Source: Paramecium tetraurelia (taxonomy: Eukaryota; Ciliophora; Oligohymenophorea; Peniculida; Parameciidae). From it: a stretch of DNA of 64,000 bases. The stretch covers positions 385,337-449,336 of the forward strand of contig NW_001799399.1 of assembly GCF_000165425.1 (NCBI RefSeq). Direction: 5' to 3'. The notes beneath the pieces were generated by a model. That model did not search any database. It saw only the letters and a list, made by a program, of their open reading frames with translations, and was not told where the DNA came from. The position numbers and the translations under genes were made by a program. Shown here piece by piece: positions 35,528 through 47,978 of the stretch. Within the stretch, counting starts at the first letter, position 1, and each line of letters starts with the position of its first letter.

Positions 35528-38500
35528 ATGAATTTTCATTTCCCTGGAACCTATGCGGAATTGCGGGACAACCACTTTTCAGGAAATTATAGAGTGAAAT
35601 CCAAAAATCAAGTGAGCCATATGGATGAAAGACTAATTTTGATGCGCCTCAATTAATTCGAAGATGGTTTCAATCAACTCGCAACTCTAATTGAAGACCC
35701 TTAATACTTTGATTTCCTCTACTATTTAGTCGAGTAATCATTTGCACTAACCCTAGACATCTAGATGCACATCCGAATCAAAAAGTATAATTATAATTGG
35801 TTGAGATCCTTTCATTTCAAATTCAAAAATTATACCCTGATCATGCTCAGGCATTTAAGATGACTCTCTTCTTATTACTCAATTTATTGCAACAGAAGCA
35901 ACTATAAGGTTAATAAGTGAGAAGAGCATTAAAGACTCTGTAATAATTATTTAATCTGAACGCCTTCCATGATTTCGGTAGAGAAGGCAGCAGATACATA
36001 TTTGATCTAGTTAAGATGGCTGTGGAAATTAAGGACGCTCAAATAAGAGAATTGTGGATCGATGTTTTGGTTTAAGCAATTGCAATGTGGCAGACCTATG
36101 ATCTAAACCTCAAAAACAGGATAGTTCATTTGATGTATGAATAAGAGAGTGTTGTCCTGAACATCTCCAAATTTCTATTGGGATGCAGCAAGAATGACAG
36201 ATTGAAGTAGTACACCGTAGATCAAATTATTCTACTTGTCAATTACATTACTGAGAAATCTACTAATCAAACTGAGAGTCTGGCAGTGAAAAATCTCAAA
36301 GAACTCCTGTCTTAAACCTCTAAGGACATGCCTAAGGTGTATTATCAATAACTCTCGGCTTTCATTGGTTTATATGATAATGAGAACTACCATATAAGAA
36401 ATGGATTGTCAGAATTAATAACAAATGTCATCGAATATCTGATCAAGGAATCCAAAGATTAAGATAGCGATGAATTCTAGTTAACTAATGCCAACAACCT
36501 GATCAAATAGCTCTTGGATCGTCATATGGATAAGACAGCCTTGTGTAGATCAAATGTGCTTCATTGCTTGTCCTAACTGTTGAATTCCAATTGTGTACCA
36601 AAACAACATCTATAAACTATTTTCGCAATTTCATCCTCCAGGCTGAGAGATATCTCTGGCTATGTTAGAAAGTCCTCTCTACAATTATTGAAATCAATTG
36701 TGCGCTATTATAGATTCTTGTATGTCCAGAGTTAAGGAAGATAAAATTTCTGGTCTTCTGCCGATATTGAAGATCAAATAGGTAGAAATAAGGAAGAATT
36801 ATAAAACATCCATAAAGATTTCGAGGATATTGATAAACAATTTTAAAAAGGATAAATCTCATAAGAAGAAGTTAATGAATCCATTAAATTTATTAAGAAG
36901 AAGGCACAGGAAAAGATTAAGATCTAAGAATATTTAGAAGAATATCAAAAGTTTTTGGAAGGGATGAAAACAGTAATTACTCAAGTTTTGTAATTATGCT
37001 AAAGTAAAAATTAAGCAGATGTCATTCATTCTATCAAACTATTTTCTTATCTATAGAAGTACAATTATGAGTCAGCAAATTTAGGATTAAGAAGAATGAT
37101 CTTGCTTGTATGGTCATAAGATAAAACTATATAATAAGAAGTAATCAAGAAGTTTTGGAAATTATTCCTAAGAGATACCAAAAAAACTAGACAAATTATT
37201 CTATAAATCATTGATCTAATTAGTAAATCAAATCTAAAAGAACTTATTTCATTAGAAAAGATAATCTTATCTTATGAAACTGAATTGGCTCCTAACTATA
37301 AATTTCCATCAAAAATCTTCCATACTCTTTGGGAGTATTTCGGTAATTAAGAAATTGATTAACGTTCAATGCTCATTTTTGTTAGAATTATGTTGACTAG
37401 GAATTCTTCCTTACTTAATTTAGAGAAGGTTGCCTAAATTTATAATCAGTTGTAAAAATATAGTAAAAAAGATCCCGATTGGATCATTATTAAGGAACTT
37501 GCAACCATATTGTCTAAATTAGATAGAACTCATGGTAAGAATTAAATTAACTTTAATAAATCCATAGATCTATTAATTATTTTATTGATTAAATATTAAA
37601 ATTCATCGGATATGAACTACTTTTGTGCCTGTGATTCAATTATATAATTAGTACCAAATGCAGAGAATCCAGAATTGATTTTTGAAACTCTTTTATAGGA
37701 TTTGGGATTTTAATCTACTAAAATGGATTTAGAAGCAGAGGAGATAAAGTAAATGGAAGAAATTCACTTGGCTCATGCCATCTATATAGCTGGTTCTGTG
37801 TCTTTATAATTACTCATCTTCATTGATGCAACACACAACTCATTAAAGAATTTGAAAAATGAAAGAGAAAAACAAATTGGAAAAGAGCAAGAAATAGATA
37901 AAATTCAAGGAGGAATAGAAGGAGAATTTGAAAAATTGCATGGCATAGTTGACCAAATTCAAGATCTAAAATTGATTTAATTGAATTTACTATCAGTTTT
38001 TTCTCCAATGGTAAAGCAAATATTGTCAGATTGTCTAAATTAAATGGAGACTGAAGAAAATGCCACCAAATAATAACCACCTATTGTGCAAGTGAGTTTA
38101 ATCACAATGTGTAAATTTATGTGTCTATCAGAATCCTATTGCAGAGAGAATATTTAGATTTTGTTCAATATAATGAAGTAAGAATGTATTAGTATTTAGA
38201 TCTCCTCTTGTTGATTAGGTTATGAAGAATAATGTAATTATTAGTATTGGAGATTTGTTACATAGATGGCCTAATTCAATTTAAAAGTTCCATAAATAAA
38301 TATACTCAAATTTAGCTGATACAAGTGCTGCAGTTCGAAGAGTGACACTTCTTGTATTGACACATTTGATTTTGAATGATATGGTCAAGAGCAAAACATC
38401 ATTGTCTCATATTCCAATTTTATTGACTGATCCTCATCCTTAAATACCAGCTATGGCAAGATACTTTTTGAATGAGTTACAGAAAAAAGAACAAAGAGCC

Positions 38501-39207
38501 ATTACTAATGCTATTCCTGATATCATCTCAAATGTTTAAGATCAAAATGAGAACATTCTTTCATAAATCTCTTAATATATAGACAAATCTCAGATTGAAT
38601 CCATTGTTGATAAATTAATTACTATCTTAGGAACTAGCACAAGTATTTATTTAACCTTATGTACTTTTAGATTAATACGAAGTTAAGAATATATCTATAC
38701 TGTTTAATCACATAAATTTGTCCTAAAACTCTCTATAGAAACTATTGGATGGTTGGGAAGAATACAGAGAATAATTGAGAGACCAATTTGTCTACAATTA
38801 ATTTATGATTTTAATTAAAAAGGTAGTATTCAGTGAAATCTATAATTTAGTTGAAAAGAACTTTGCCTTAAGATGCAAAACCTTTAATTGAAGATTATGA
38901 GATGAAGGTAGAACATCATGATAAGGAAACATTTGAAAATAGAAGGAGGGAGAAGGTCACAAAGAAAAAGAATGTGAAATAAGGATAAAATGAAGGTGGT
39001 GTTGATAAGGAATTAAAGGAAAATAAAGGTGGAAATAAATTAAAATAATAATAATAATAATAGAAAAGGTAAACTAAGAAGAGAAAAGAAGATGATTTCA
39101 TGGAATTAGAATCAGATTCGGATGATATGAGTGAAGAATCATTAGTAATTAAGAAATAAACAAGCACAAGGAGAAAAAGATCTATAAAAAAAGATGAAGA
39201 TGAATGA
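35528..39207 (+). CDS. Condensin complex subunit 1 (CAP-D2)
   Basis: About 1,200 residues from ATG at 35528 to TGA at 39205-39207. Helical-repeat (HEAT) protein. The Cnd1 region is clear: ISIGDLLHRWPNSIQ, SAAVRRVTLLVLTHLILNDM, AMARYFLNELQKKEQRA. The N-terminal block HLDAHPNQKVQLQLVEILSF and KLYPDHAQAFK also fits. CAP-D2 is a HEAT subunit of condensin, which compacts chromosomes. Introns: 23 nt (GTAATCATTT...CCTAG) near 35731-35753 and 22 nt (GTAAGAATGT...TTTAG) near 38179-38200. The C-terminal ~90 residues alternate Lys-rich and acidic blocks and include a poly-Gln run written mostly TAA. Confidence 0.8.
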
Positions 39208-39261
39208 TCTTTACCAATATTTTATAATAGTTTATTTTACCCATTAATAATAATTTAAACA

Positions 39262-40999
39262 ATGGAATAAGCTTCTAATTATTTTTTTAATTCTCCTTAA
39301 AAATAACAAAAAGCCTTTTGGGATAGAAATTTTGATTTATTACTTAGTAGGCATGAAAATTTCTAAACCTCAAGTGATAACTGCACTACTTTATATAAAA
39401 GGGGAAAGTTATTAAAAAAATGGATACCAAGACTATATTCTGTATCAGGAGATTATTTATTGTATGGAGATGAGGTAAAATATGTTATAATTCAGAAAAT
39501 GAAAGGGTTCAGGAAATTAGATTGCGTTTATTTGCATTGCAACATACTAGAAACTACATATAGATATCATTTACAACTGATATATTGTGGATTTATTCTT
39601 GACCTCTATACTGATAAAAAGACAGATTATGATAATCTTAAAGAAATACTCTAATAGCATTGTATTCTAACTGATTTTCATACTTAATATAGTATATTAA
39701 AACAAATTGGCTTTGGCTCAAATGCAAAAGTAAGTATTTTAAGTTATCACATTCAGGTTTATATAGCCAGAAGTAATTACAATAAGCAATACTATGCTAT
39801 CAAGAGAGTTTAGAAGAATTATTCAATTAAATAGAAGAAATAAGAATAAGAGCAAGCACTAAAAAATGAAATTTAGATAATGAAAGATTTGAATCACCCC
39901 AATATAATATCTTTTCACTAAGTTTTCGAGACCAACAGTAAATAATTTATAAATTTAAAAGAACATATAAATCTTGTTTTGGAATTAATTTAAGGAGGGG
40001 AATTACTAAAATAAGGATAATGCAAAAGTATTAGAGATGCCAGAATTATTGCTCGCCAATTGGCTTTATGTGTAGATTATATGCACTAAAAAGGAATTAT
40101 GCATAGAGATTTGAAGCCTCATAATATATTATGTAAAACTAATACTGCTGATGTTTTAATTGCTGATTTTGGTTTAGCAACCTATATAAAGGATTAAAAA
40201 TAATTATATTACAGATGTGGAACTACTGGATATGTTGCTCCAGAAATATTGATGTATAAAGAAGGCGCTAAGATGTACAACGAAAAATGTGATATATTCA
40301 GTCTCGGAGTCATATATTATTAACTGTATATATATTATAAACCTTTAATTTAAGAATTTATAATACACATCCTTTTAAAGACCCTTAGAAATCTGGAATC
40401 TTAAAGAAGAACTTAGTAGTTGATTATAAATTCGATGATTCAATTAAAGTACCATAAAGCTGCAAAGATTTAATATCTTAAATGTTAAGATTAAATCCAA
40501 AATTAAGACCATCTGCTTCTCAAATTTTAAGGCATGATTTCTTTAATGAATATTTGAATGAACTTTCATACCCAAGTTTGATCAGTTCATACTAAGAGTA
40601 TATAAGCAATCATAATAATTTAGTTTAAGCGAATAAAAAAAATCTGGCCACTCTTTTAATTCGTAAATTTGTGAATTGAAGTTCTCAACATTTTAGAAAA
40701 ATGGCCTAAATGTTTTTGAAAAAATCCCCTTCTCAGGAATTAACGATATTCATAATAATCAGGGGAATGAATTGAAAGAGAGGTCACCTATTTGGAATAA
40801 GAGGATTGAATTATAAAGACCATCCAGCCAACCAAGATCAAAAGCCTAATCCCTCTATTCTTGTAAGAACTTAGAGATCAGAGGAAATAAAGTTTCGATA
40901 TTTCGTTAATAATCAAAGAATTCAGAAAGTGATTTAGATTAATCTCACTAACAACCTTACAATACCATAATCAATAGATGTAAAATAAGAAATAAATGA
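39262..40999 (+). CDS. Protein kinase with N-terminal PH-like region
   Basis: From ATG at 39262. Residues ~35-135 resemble a PH domain ([20 protein letters not shown]; strand-like segments up to [11 protein letters not shown]). The kinase follows: [81 protein letters not shown]. Introns: 27 nt (39730-39756), 24 nt (39940-39963), 29 nt near 40325-40353 and 26 nt near 40599-40624. The tail after the kinase (~120 residues) is Ser/Asn/Gln-rich. PH-plus-kinase proteins can be drawn to phosphoinositide membranes; here that is inference. Stop 40997-40999. Confidence 0.75.
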
Positions 41000-41686
41000 A
41001 TTTTAATACTATTAATAATATAATACAAGGCAATCACATAAATATTCTTATCTGTAAACCTCTCATTATCTGTTCTTAATCTTTGTGATGAAACATTATT
41101 ACAAAAGTTAATATATATTTTCATTATTTAAAATATAATCTTACACAATAAATCAGTCTTACCATAACATGCCTAAAAGTACGAACTTTAACTTAACAGA
41201 AAATTGAGGTTAATTCGACAATTCAATATTGTAGGTTTCAGTAAAATTCGAATCTAAACTGTTATTCTGGATATTAGTCAACTACTCAAAAAAGTAAGCA
41301 ACAGAATCTAAAAGTACTACAGTTATTGCAATCGATTCATAGTTATAGAAGCACCAAACTGTATGCTTTTAATATGATCACAATTTCTTCCATTACAACA
41401 TCTAGAAATTATATACAGTGTTCAAATTCTTTTCCATTAAGATATTAGAGATACAGGAATATGTAAAAGATCCTCTAATTTCTTTCAATAATATAGCATT
41501 TCATAATGACTTCATATTCTTCTCATTGGTATGAAAATCTGTATACTACATATATATTGACTTTTGTTGTTTCTTTACATAGATAAAAAATAAATTATAT
41601 GATATTAACAGTATAATAAATAGTAGATTATAACATCCTAAAACCTCAAAATATTTTTCTTAGATTGGACTAATCTTCTTATTTAT
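41000..41686. pseudogene. Possible decayed kinase-like sequence
   Basis: No clean gene. On the plus strand a long open frame from about 41090 to 41716 has no ATG near its start. It contains QQIVDYNILKPQNIFLRLDQ, reminiscent of a kinase catalytic loop (HRDLKPQNIFL) with the HRD lost. An overlapping frame reads like a diverged N-lobe. No GT...AG set makes a full kinase. I read it as a relic, with low confidence; unresolved exons are the alternative. Confidence 0.25.
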
Positions 41687-41920
41687 TCATATTAATTCGA
41701 TTTCATCTTTTATTGTGACGATATCAAAGAATTTTAAATTAATATATGAATCATTCAGATGGTGCTTAATCCCCTCCTTTATTTGGTATGTATCCCCTTC
41801 CATATTGGGCAACAAATTCGCAATTTCTTTTAATGATGAATTTTTAGAATCCATTGATGAGTCCAATTCATAATTTAGGTTCTCCAATTTTAACTTCCAA
41901 CTTAAATTTTCCTCAACCAC
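41687..41920 (-). CDS. Short hypothetical protein or last exon, start unresolved
   Basis: A minus-strand frame ending at TGA 41687-41689 with convincing protein character (SLKEIANLLPNMEGDTYQIK; LNDSYINLKFFDIVTIKDEI). No ATG or plausible intron acceptor/donor pair was found upstream of about 41920; an in-frame ATG (MDSKNSS) lies at about 41855. Function unknown. Confidence 0.4.
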   Translation of the reverse strand: MVEENLSWKLKLENLNYELDSSMDSKNSSLKEIANLLPNMEGDTYQIKEGIKHHLNDSYINLKFFDIVTIKDEIELI

Positions 41921-42061
41921 CTATCAATTTTGATATCAAATGTGATCAATGTAAGGCCTTTCAATATATATCTAGCTTAAATTATAAAGGAAACACCACA
42001 ACCCAAACAACCCTAACAATACTTTAGTCAAATTTAAACTATACAGTAATAAATCGAAGAA

Positions 42062-42763
42062 ATGAACTATGAGGATATAACTCTTGATAATCTAGAGCAA
42101 ATGATACATTTGATATTTGCAGATTCATCCAAAGTCAAAAAAATTATGTAGAAGTTGAAAGAAAAAAAATGTGTGAAAGTCATCAAGATTTTAGAGACTT
42201 TGAACAAGAAAATTAGGTCATAATAAAAGAGTAGAGAAGAATTAATCAAATTTTGTCTTAGAAAAGCATTCCGAGAAATCTTCCATTAAATCCAAGAAAA
42301 AAATACAAAATCAAGTAATTCTATCTTTTACACTTTTTAGAATTGAATCTGAAAGCTGCTTCCAAGCTCTTTTAGTAATCTTACCAGGCAGAAAAACTAA
42401 AATAGATATCCTTACCTTTTAGAAAAAATAGCAAAATTAAAACCATGAATAACCATTTTTTGCATGAATTATTCTAATCTAAATAATTTTAAGATTAGTA
42501 CAAGACCTTTTTAGGTATTATTCTAACCTACTTTTAGATAATCTTGATACGATCATTGAGAATGATAGGAATAAAAAAATTAAAGCCTTAGCCGAAAAAT
42601 CTTGGGAATTTATCTCTTCAAACAGAAAAGTATCATGTTCCATTACAATTAATTTTAGGCATATAGTGTTAAAAGATTACCATGGTCTATTAAGAATATA
42701 GAAAAACTGAAAGAAACAGCTAACGAGTTGCTAAATTACTGCAAGGAATAATAAAAATAATGA
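42062..42763 (+). CDS. Hypothetical helical protein
   Basis: About 205 residues from ATG at 42062 to TGA at 42761-42763. Three introns restore frame: 26 nt near 42315-42340 (GTAATTCTAT...TTTAG), 23 nt near 42515-42537 and 29 nt near 42629-42657. The protein is Lys-rich and helical (LEQMIHLIFADSSKVKKIMQ; RSQQKSREELIKFCLRKAF; NDRNKKIKALAEKSWEFIS). The regular use of tiny introns supports a real gene. No family recognised. Confidence 0.55.
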
Positions 42764-43004
42764 ATTTAATATAAGTATTTCAAAATTTATAAATTATTAA
42801 TCTTATTAATGTCCCATTCCAAAGTGAAAAAAAATAATTTGACAAATTCAAGTTTACATTCTAATTATATCAACAATTTTCAAAGTTTATATACTGGATT
42901 TTTTATTTATCATAATTTTTATTTATATTTCACAAAAATACAGGTTAATTTAATAATTAATATAATAATAAATTAAAAAATATATTTTAATATATGTTAA
43001 ATAT

Positions 43005-44511
43005 TCATTTTACTTAATTATATTATTGTTACCCTTGGTACTATTACGATTAATTATACGATGATGTTTATTGTTATTCCCTCACAGAAACCAATTTATA
43101 CCCCTTTCCACTTTTGATGGCTTCTATAATGGCTTAAGTCATGGCAATGTCTTCCATATTACTCTAATGTTTAAAGTTCAAAGTATTATATTTTTGTCTT
43201 AATTATTACAGTTCTTATTCTTTATATTTAGTGGCTTCGTCAGTGGGGTCTTATCTGTAGATCATCAAATTAAGTTTATTTCTTATATCTATACTTGATT
43301 TTTGTTTGATTTTGAGTTAGTTTTCTAATTACAAAATCTCTTATTTAGCTTATTCAACCTAATGCAATTTATATGACTTTTACTTTGAATGAATCTTCTG
43401 TGCTTTTCTTAACTTAAGACCCAGTTCGTTGATGTTAAAGGCTTCCTTATTTTTGAAGGCTTATCTAATTCATTAATTCATAGACTCTCTCTTGAAGTTC
43501 ATACACTTTGTATCTCCAATAGTTTTCAACTTATTCTTATGGGCTTAATTACTATTCTTGAATAGTTGTTACAGACTCCTATACAATTTATTAAGGGCTT
43601 GTAATCACTTGGTAATTTTACACTTGGGGTATCTATTGGAAAACATAATTTTATTATGACACTTAAGGAATGATTTGTGGTTACTGAGCACTGATTTATA
43701 AATTTTGTACAGGAGACTATTATAATTGTTAAGTAGTGTTAGATATTATTTATTAGGCTTATGGCACACTTAATTGAATATTTTAAATTGGTGATTGTTG
43801 AATCTATTGAGAATATAAGTACTCATTTCTAGGAGGAGTATTAATGATTTAAGAAAAGTTTTGTACAGTTGTGGTATTTCTTGCAGTCAAGGGTTAGCCA
43901 ACAGTTTAGGACATGACTACCTCTGGTGCTTAATAAACAACTAAGGAAATAAAGATGTAGCAATACCATTATTTTGTGTGGTCACTACTTCTTTGCCATG
44001 CAAACCATGTTAACAGAGATAGCATTACTCTTCATATTTTCCGGAATAAAAAGTCGAAATTTATTGTGATTTATTAATTGTTGCTTTATCAATGACTTTT
44101 TGCTCTATAGGTATTTATTATGTTATTCTGTTGTTATACTCAATGGGCTTAAGTTGGTTGTGTTAAATTTGTTGAGTTTAAATGAGTTGTGAATTATATT
44201 GCATTTGGTTTGGTTGTAAAATTTCAATCTATTGAGTAGTGTTTTAAATGTTGTTTTGGTTGTTTTAAGTGAATCCTCTTTTTACTGGTATTGGTTGTCC
44301 TACAGTTTGAGAAACTATAACCTCAGGGGTTGAGTAGACAACTACATTTATATAAATTATGAAATTGAATACCTTATGGTTCTCCTACAATGATTCCACT
44401 CGAATGAGCCTATTGTTCTGCGCCATGTAATCCATGTTGGCAAAGGTAACACTATTATTCAAATTTAGGTGAATAGAATGTCGCAATTGATTCTTATTTT
44501 GTTATTGACAT
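43005..44511 (-). CDS. Protein with duplicated Cys/His module and Gln-rich coiled coil
   Basis: About 470 residues from ATG at 44511. Two copies of a ~65-residue module: TFYSPKFEQQCYLCQHGLHG...PEVIVSQTVGQP and TFYSGKYEEQCYLCQHGLHG...PEVVMSQTVGQP, each interrupted by an intron at the same place (31 and 26 nt). A Gln/Pro-rich spacer, a coiled coil (YWRYKVYELQERVYELMNQI) and a C-terminal part with MEDIAMTQAIIEAIKSGKGY follow. CxxC plus His could bind zinc. A further 25-nt intron lies near 43325-43349. Stop 43005-43007. No known family recognised. Confidence 0.6.
43878..44098 (-). repeat. Second copy of intragenic Cys/His module
   Basis: Copy B, from about ATINKSQQ to PLTARN, including its 26-nt intron at the matching position. 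Core CYLCQHGLHG is identical to copy A. Confidence 0.6.
44285..44511 (-). repeat. First copy of intragenic Cys/His module
   Basis: Copy A of the duplicated module, from the start codon to about the PIPVKRG residues, including its 31-nt intron. Confidence 0.6.
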
Positions 44512-44825
44512 ATTTTTTTAATGAAATAAAAGGAAATAAATTTTATCAAATAATTTCTTAATATTTTTTCAAAGTATTTTTAATATTATCAAAGATGATA
44601 AGGCTAACAAATTTAATTTACAAAATTGAAATATAGATTGAAATTAGGGTAGTTCCTGTTAGTTCTTTTTTCTGAATAGGGATTATCTGAATTTAAATTT
44701 ACAAAATTTGAAAAAGAGAAGCGTTACTTAAAAATTGCTTCGCTTTAAGAATTTTGAATTTAGAAACTTAGATTTTAAGGGTAAGAATCCAATACTAGGT
44801 TTCTTAGTCACTGAAAAAAATTAAA
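44512..44825. other. Intergenic region between divergent genes
   Basis: No coding signal. A weak inverted repeat (GAAGCG near 44720, CGCTTT near 44750) is too short to call a structure. Confidence 0.4.
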
Positions 44826-46945
44826 ATGAATAATTTGTATAATAATTATTATATATTCGTTTTTTTAATGTCGGGTATCTACTTGGCTTTAGGAGTGTTA
44901 TTGGTTATGTCCAATCTAAATCTTGGAGTAACTCAATGGTTACCTACATATGAGGCATTCAGAAGTGAAAATATCGACGATCTAAATGGTACAGTTTAAT
45001 GTCAGCAAGCATAGGATGGGTAATCCAAAATCAATATGAAGCTACATTTGATGTTGTAACGAAATGCGGGCCAATATAAATTTTAGGAGGATTGAGGTCT
45101 TTCGGTTCCCAAACTACAATAACAAAGATGATAAAGATTCCTCCACATTATAGACTTAAATTTATAATACAATTATGGAAGTACTACCCAAAAGTTATGT
45201 AGAATAGGCGATTGGGAAAATGATAAAATTTAAGTGTTTGTGGATGGCGTGCCTTGGGAAATGAAATGGGGTTTCACAGAAGGAGGAAAACAAATATGTG
45301 GTGGTCCGAAAATTCCTAACAGTGATAAAGTTTATGACGTCGAATTTGAGGTAGCTCATAATTCCCCAACAGCTACTATCGTCGTAGCTAGTACCTAAGT
45401 TTAGAAAGCAGATAAATAGGCGTGGGGCATACGAAATATAAAAATCTCTTTTAAGGAATGTCCTTCCCAATGTGGAATATGCCATAATGATAAAGCCAAT
45501 GAGTGCAAATATTGGAAGTAAGTTGATCTTAGTTGGTTTCATACTGACACTTCATTGGAAGGATGGAATTTACAAGATGGCAAATAAAAATCATTTTAAT
45601 GCTCAGGAATTGTAATGTTTGGAGGTCCCAACAATATTGGAAGTAAGGCCGTTTTAATTAAATAAACAAAAAATCTACCTCCTCATTAAAAAGTAATGAT
45701 CAAATTCACTTTATGGAAGGTATCGCAATATCATATAATTTTAAGTTTGGATTATGGGATAACGATCAATTCTAAGTGTATATTGACGATGAGTAAGTGT
45801 ACAAGCAGACATTCTAAAAACTGGATGGATTAAGCATATGTGGAGAGTAATCCCTATTATTTATAGTATTTAGTTCCAAACCAGGGTGTGGGTAGAAATT
45901 GGTGAACATAGAAATAATCTAAAAGCATAAAAAGAATGAAATGACAGTGAAATTCACTTCATCTTTAAAGTAAGGTACTAATTTTTTAACAATATTTTAG
46001 ATCCTGAAGATCAATCATGGGGTGTAAGAGATTTCTTTGCTTTTGCAGCCGAATGTCCAAAATTCTGTAAGAGTTGCTTTGGATCAGGAGATAGCGAATG
46101 TTTAAAATGTGAAGAAACGCATTAATTAATTGAAGGGAAATGTGTCAATAAAGATGATTGGTTTATTTTAACTAAAGAATTCAATGAACCTTAGAGTTTT
46201 AAAAAGATCAAGGAATGGTAGATCGAAAACATCGATCCTATTCAATCTGAAGTCGAAACTTCACCTATCACTTAATGTGGTAAGGATGTCAGCATTTTTG
46301 GAGGCTACAAAATATTGGCTAAAGTAAATTAGATTATAATATTCAGAAATCAATAGTTTCAAAAGTTTACTCCAATATTCCAGCACATAATTTCTTGAGA
46401 TTACGAATCACTATGTACAAGATAGACAGATGGGATGGAGAAGAGTTGATTATTCTAGGGGATGATAAATTGATATGGAGTCAACTCTTGGGTTGGAATG
46501 ACCCAGGTCAATCAAATATATGTGGGGATCCAAAAAGTCCATGGAAGGAAAGAATTATGTTTATAGATTAAGTCATATAACATAATAAAGATGAATTCAA
46601 ATTGACCATCACATCCACCTTATAAGCAACTGCGGAGATTGCTTCATGGGGGTTTAGGGATGTTATGTTGCTTTATTCACCCATAAAAGAGTGTATTACT
46701 ATATTTAGTGAATGCAACTATTAAGGTGAATAAGGATAGATTTGTGATAATATTGAAGAATTAAACAAAGTATAAATTCAGTATTTTATGGGTAGTTTGA
46801 TTTTTAAATAAAGTCTATGCAAATACCTGAAGGATTGAAATTTGTTGGTTTCAAGAATGCCAAATTCAAGGGAGACAGAGTTGAGTACACAACAAATTAG
46901 AAATGTCTTGAAGATATTCAATTTTCATTCATCTAAAGAATATGA
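44826..46945 (+). CDS. Secreted or surface Cys-rich repeat protein with beta/gamma-crystallin-like end
   Basis: About 650 residues from ATG at 44826 to TGA 46943-46945. A hydrophobic N-terminus (IFVFLMSGIYLALGVLLVM) suggests a signal peptide or anchor. Three related lectin-like units follow, each with a WN/W-Q start, a CGxxxIxGG-type strand, and an end of the form WGIRNIKISFKECPSQCGIC, WGVRDFFAFAAECPKFCKSC or WGFRDVMLLY. The last ~80 residues read as a beta/gamma-crystallin fold (FSECNYQGEQGQICDNIEEL, MQIPEGLKFVGFKNAKFKGD). Introns of 26, 22, 26, 26, 23 and 26 nt each restore frame. It is probably extracellular; ligand unknown. Confidence 0.65.
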
Positions 46946-47076
46946 GCCACATAAATACAATTTCATTTTATGTTGATAATTCCACTAAGATATTATTAAA
47001 TGTTCTCCTTATTTTTATAGTAAGTTATTCTTTAATCTTATTATAAGGATTGATAAATTAATATATAAATAATCTA

Positions 47077-47978
47077 ATGACAAGCAATAATAATGGATTC
47101 AATGATCAAGAATTATTAAGACTAATTCAGCAAGAATTTCAATAGGATAAATCCCCTGTGTATGATGAAATTAGTAATTAATACTCATCGGTTAGTGATG
47201 ATGAAGAGATAATTATAAGAGATCCATCATCTTAAATAAGTAAATCCATTTAAAATTATTTTAGCTGATGAATCTTCATTATCACAACAATAAGAAAAGA
47301 AAAAAAGTAGATGGAAATATGTAATATTAATTAATTTTACTTAGTGTTGTTAATAATGTACTAAATCTGACAAAGGTTCTATTAAACCTAAGACTTGTGT
47401 TTGTATTGTACCTGCTTCATAGAGGAGAATTTAAATTGGTGAACAAGGATGTTTGTCTTGTCATTGCACGGGATGCTCTATCGAGGATGAGAAGAAGAAA
47501 TAAAAAAAAATAAAAAGGAAGAGGAAATCATCTTCGGATTCAAGTTCAGATGAATCTTCGGATTTTAAAACTGTGAATGGATGTTGCAAGAAATGCATGA
47601 AGGCATTCTCTAAAAAAGGGAAAGAAGCTAAAGTTTAGATATTATTCAATTTATATAGTCATGTTTATGCCAGGTTCCAAGGGCTGTCAGAAAGAAACCT
47701 CTTCCTCCACATGGGTGTCAGTATTGCGGATGTCATGGATGTAATCCAGAGGATAAGAAAAAGGAGAAGCCTAAAAAAAATAGTCGATAATTATCTCCTG
47801 TGTCTAGCGATTTGAATGAACAAAATCTTAATAACTTCTAAATTGCTCGTAATATTGGGTTATGATGTTAGCTTTAATTTAATTTCTAAATTCTCAGAAT
47901 ATCAATCCAGGCATTTTAGGAATAGGTATACCATAAAGGACATACTCATATATATATGGGAAGGAACAAGGACGTTGA
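47077..47978 (+). CDS. Protein with two tandem Cys-rich putative zinc modules
   Basis: From ATG at 47077. An acidic start (SVSDDEEIIIRDPSS) precedes module 1 (CCQQCTKSDKG...CVCIVPASQRR...GCLSCHCTGC) and module 2 (CCKKCMKAFSK...CLCQVPRAVRK...GCQYCGCHGC), separated by a Lys/Ser-rich linker. The shared pattern is CCxxC-x(12-13)-CxC-x-VP...R...GCxxCxCxGC, nine or ten cysteines each. Introns of 25, 24 and 26 nt, plus a probable 23-nt one near 47845-47867 that extends the end to TGA 47976-47978 (otherwise the stop is 47863-47865). I do not recognise the family; zinc binding is inferred from the Cys spacing. Confidence 0.6.

Noticed and set aside
44700-44770. Possible hairpin RNA in an intergenic gap
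   Set aside because: The stem is only about five base pairs with a long loop.
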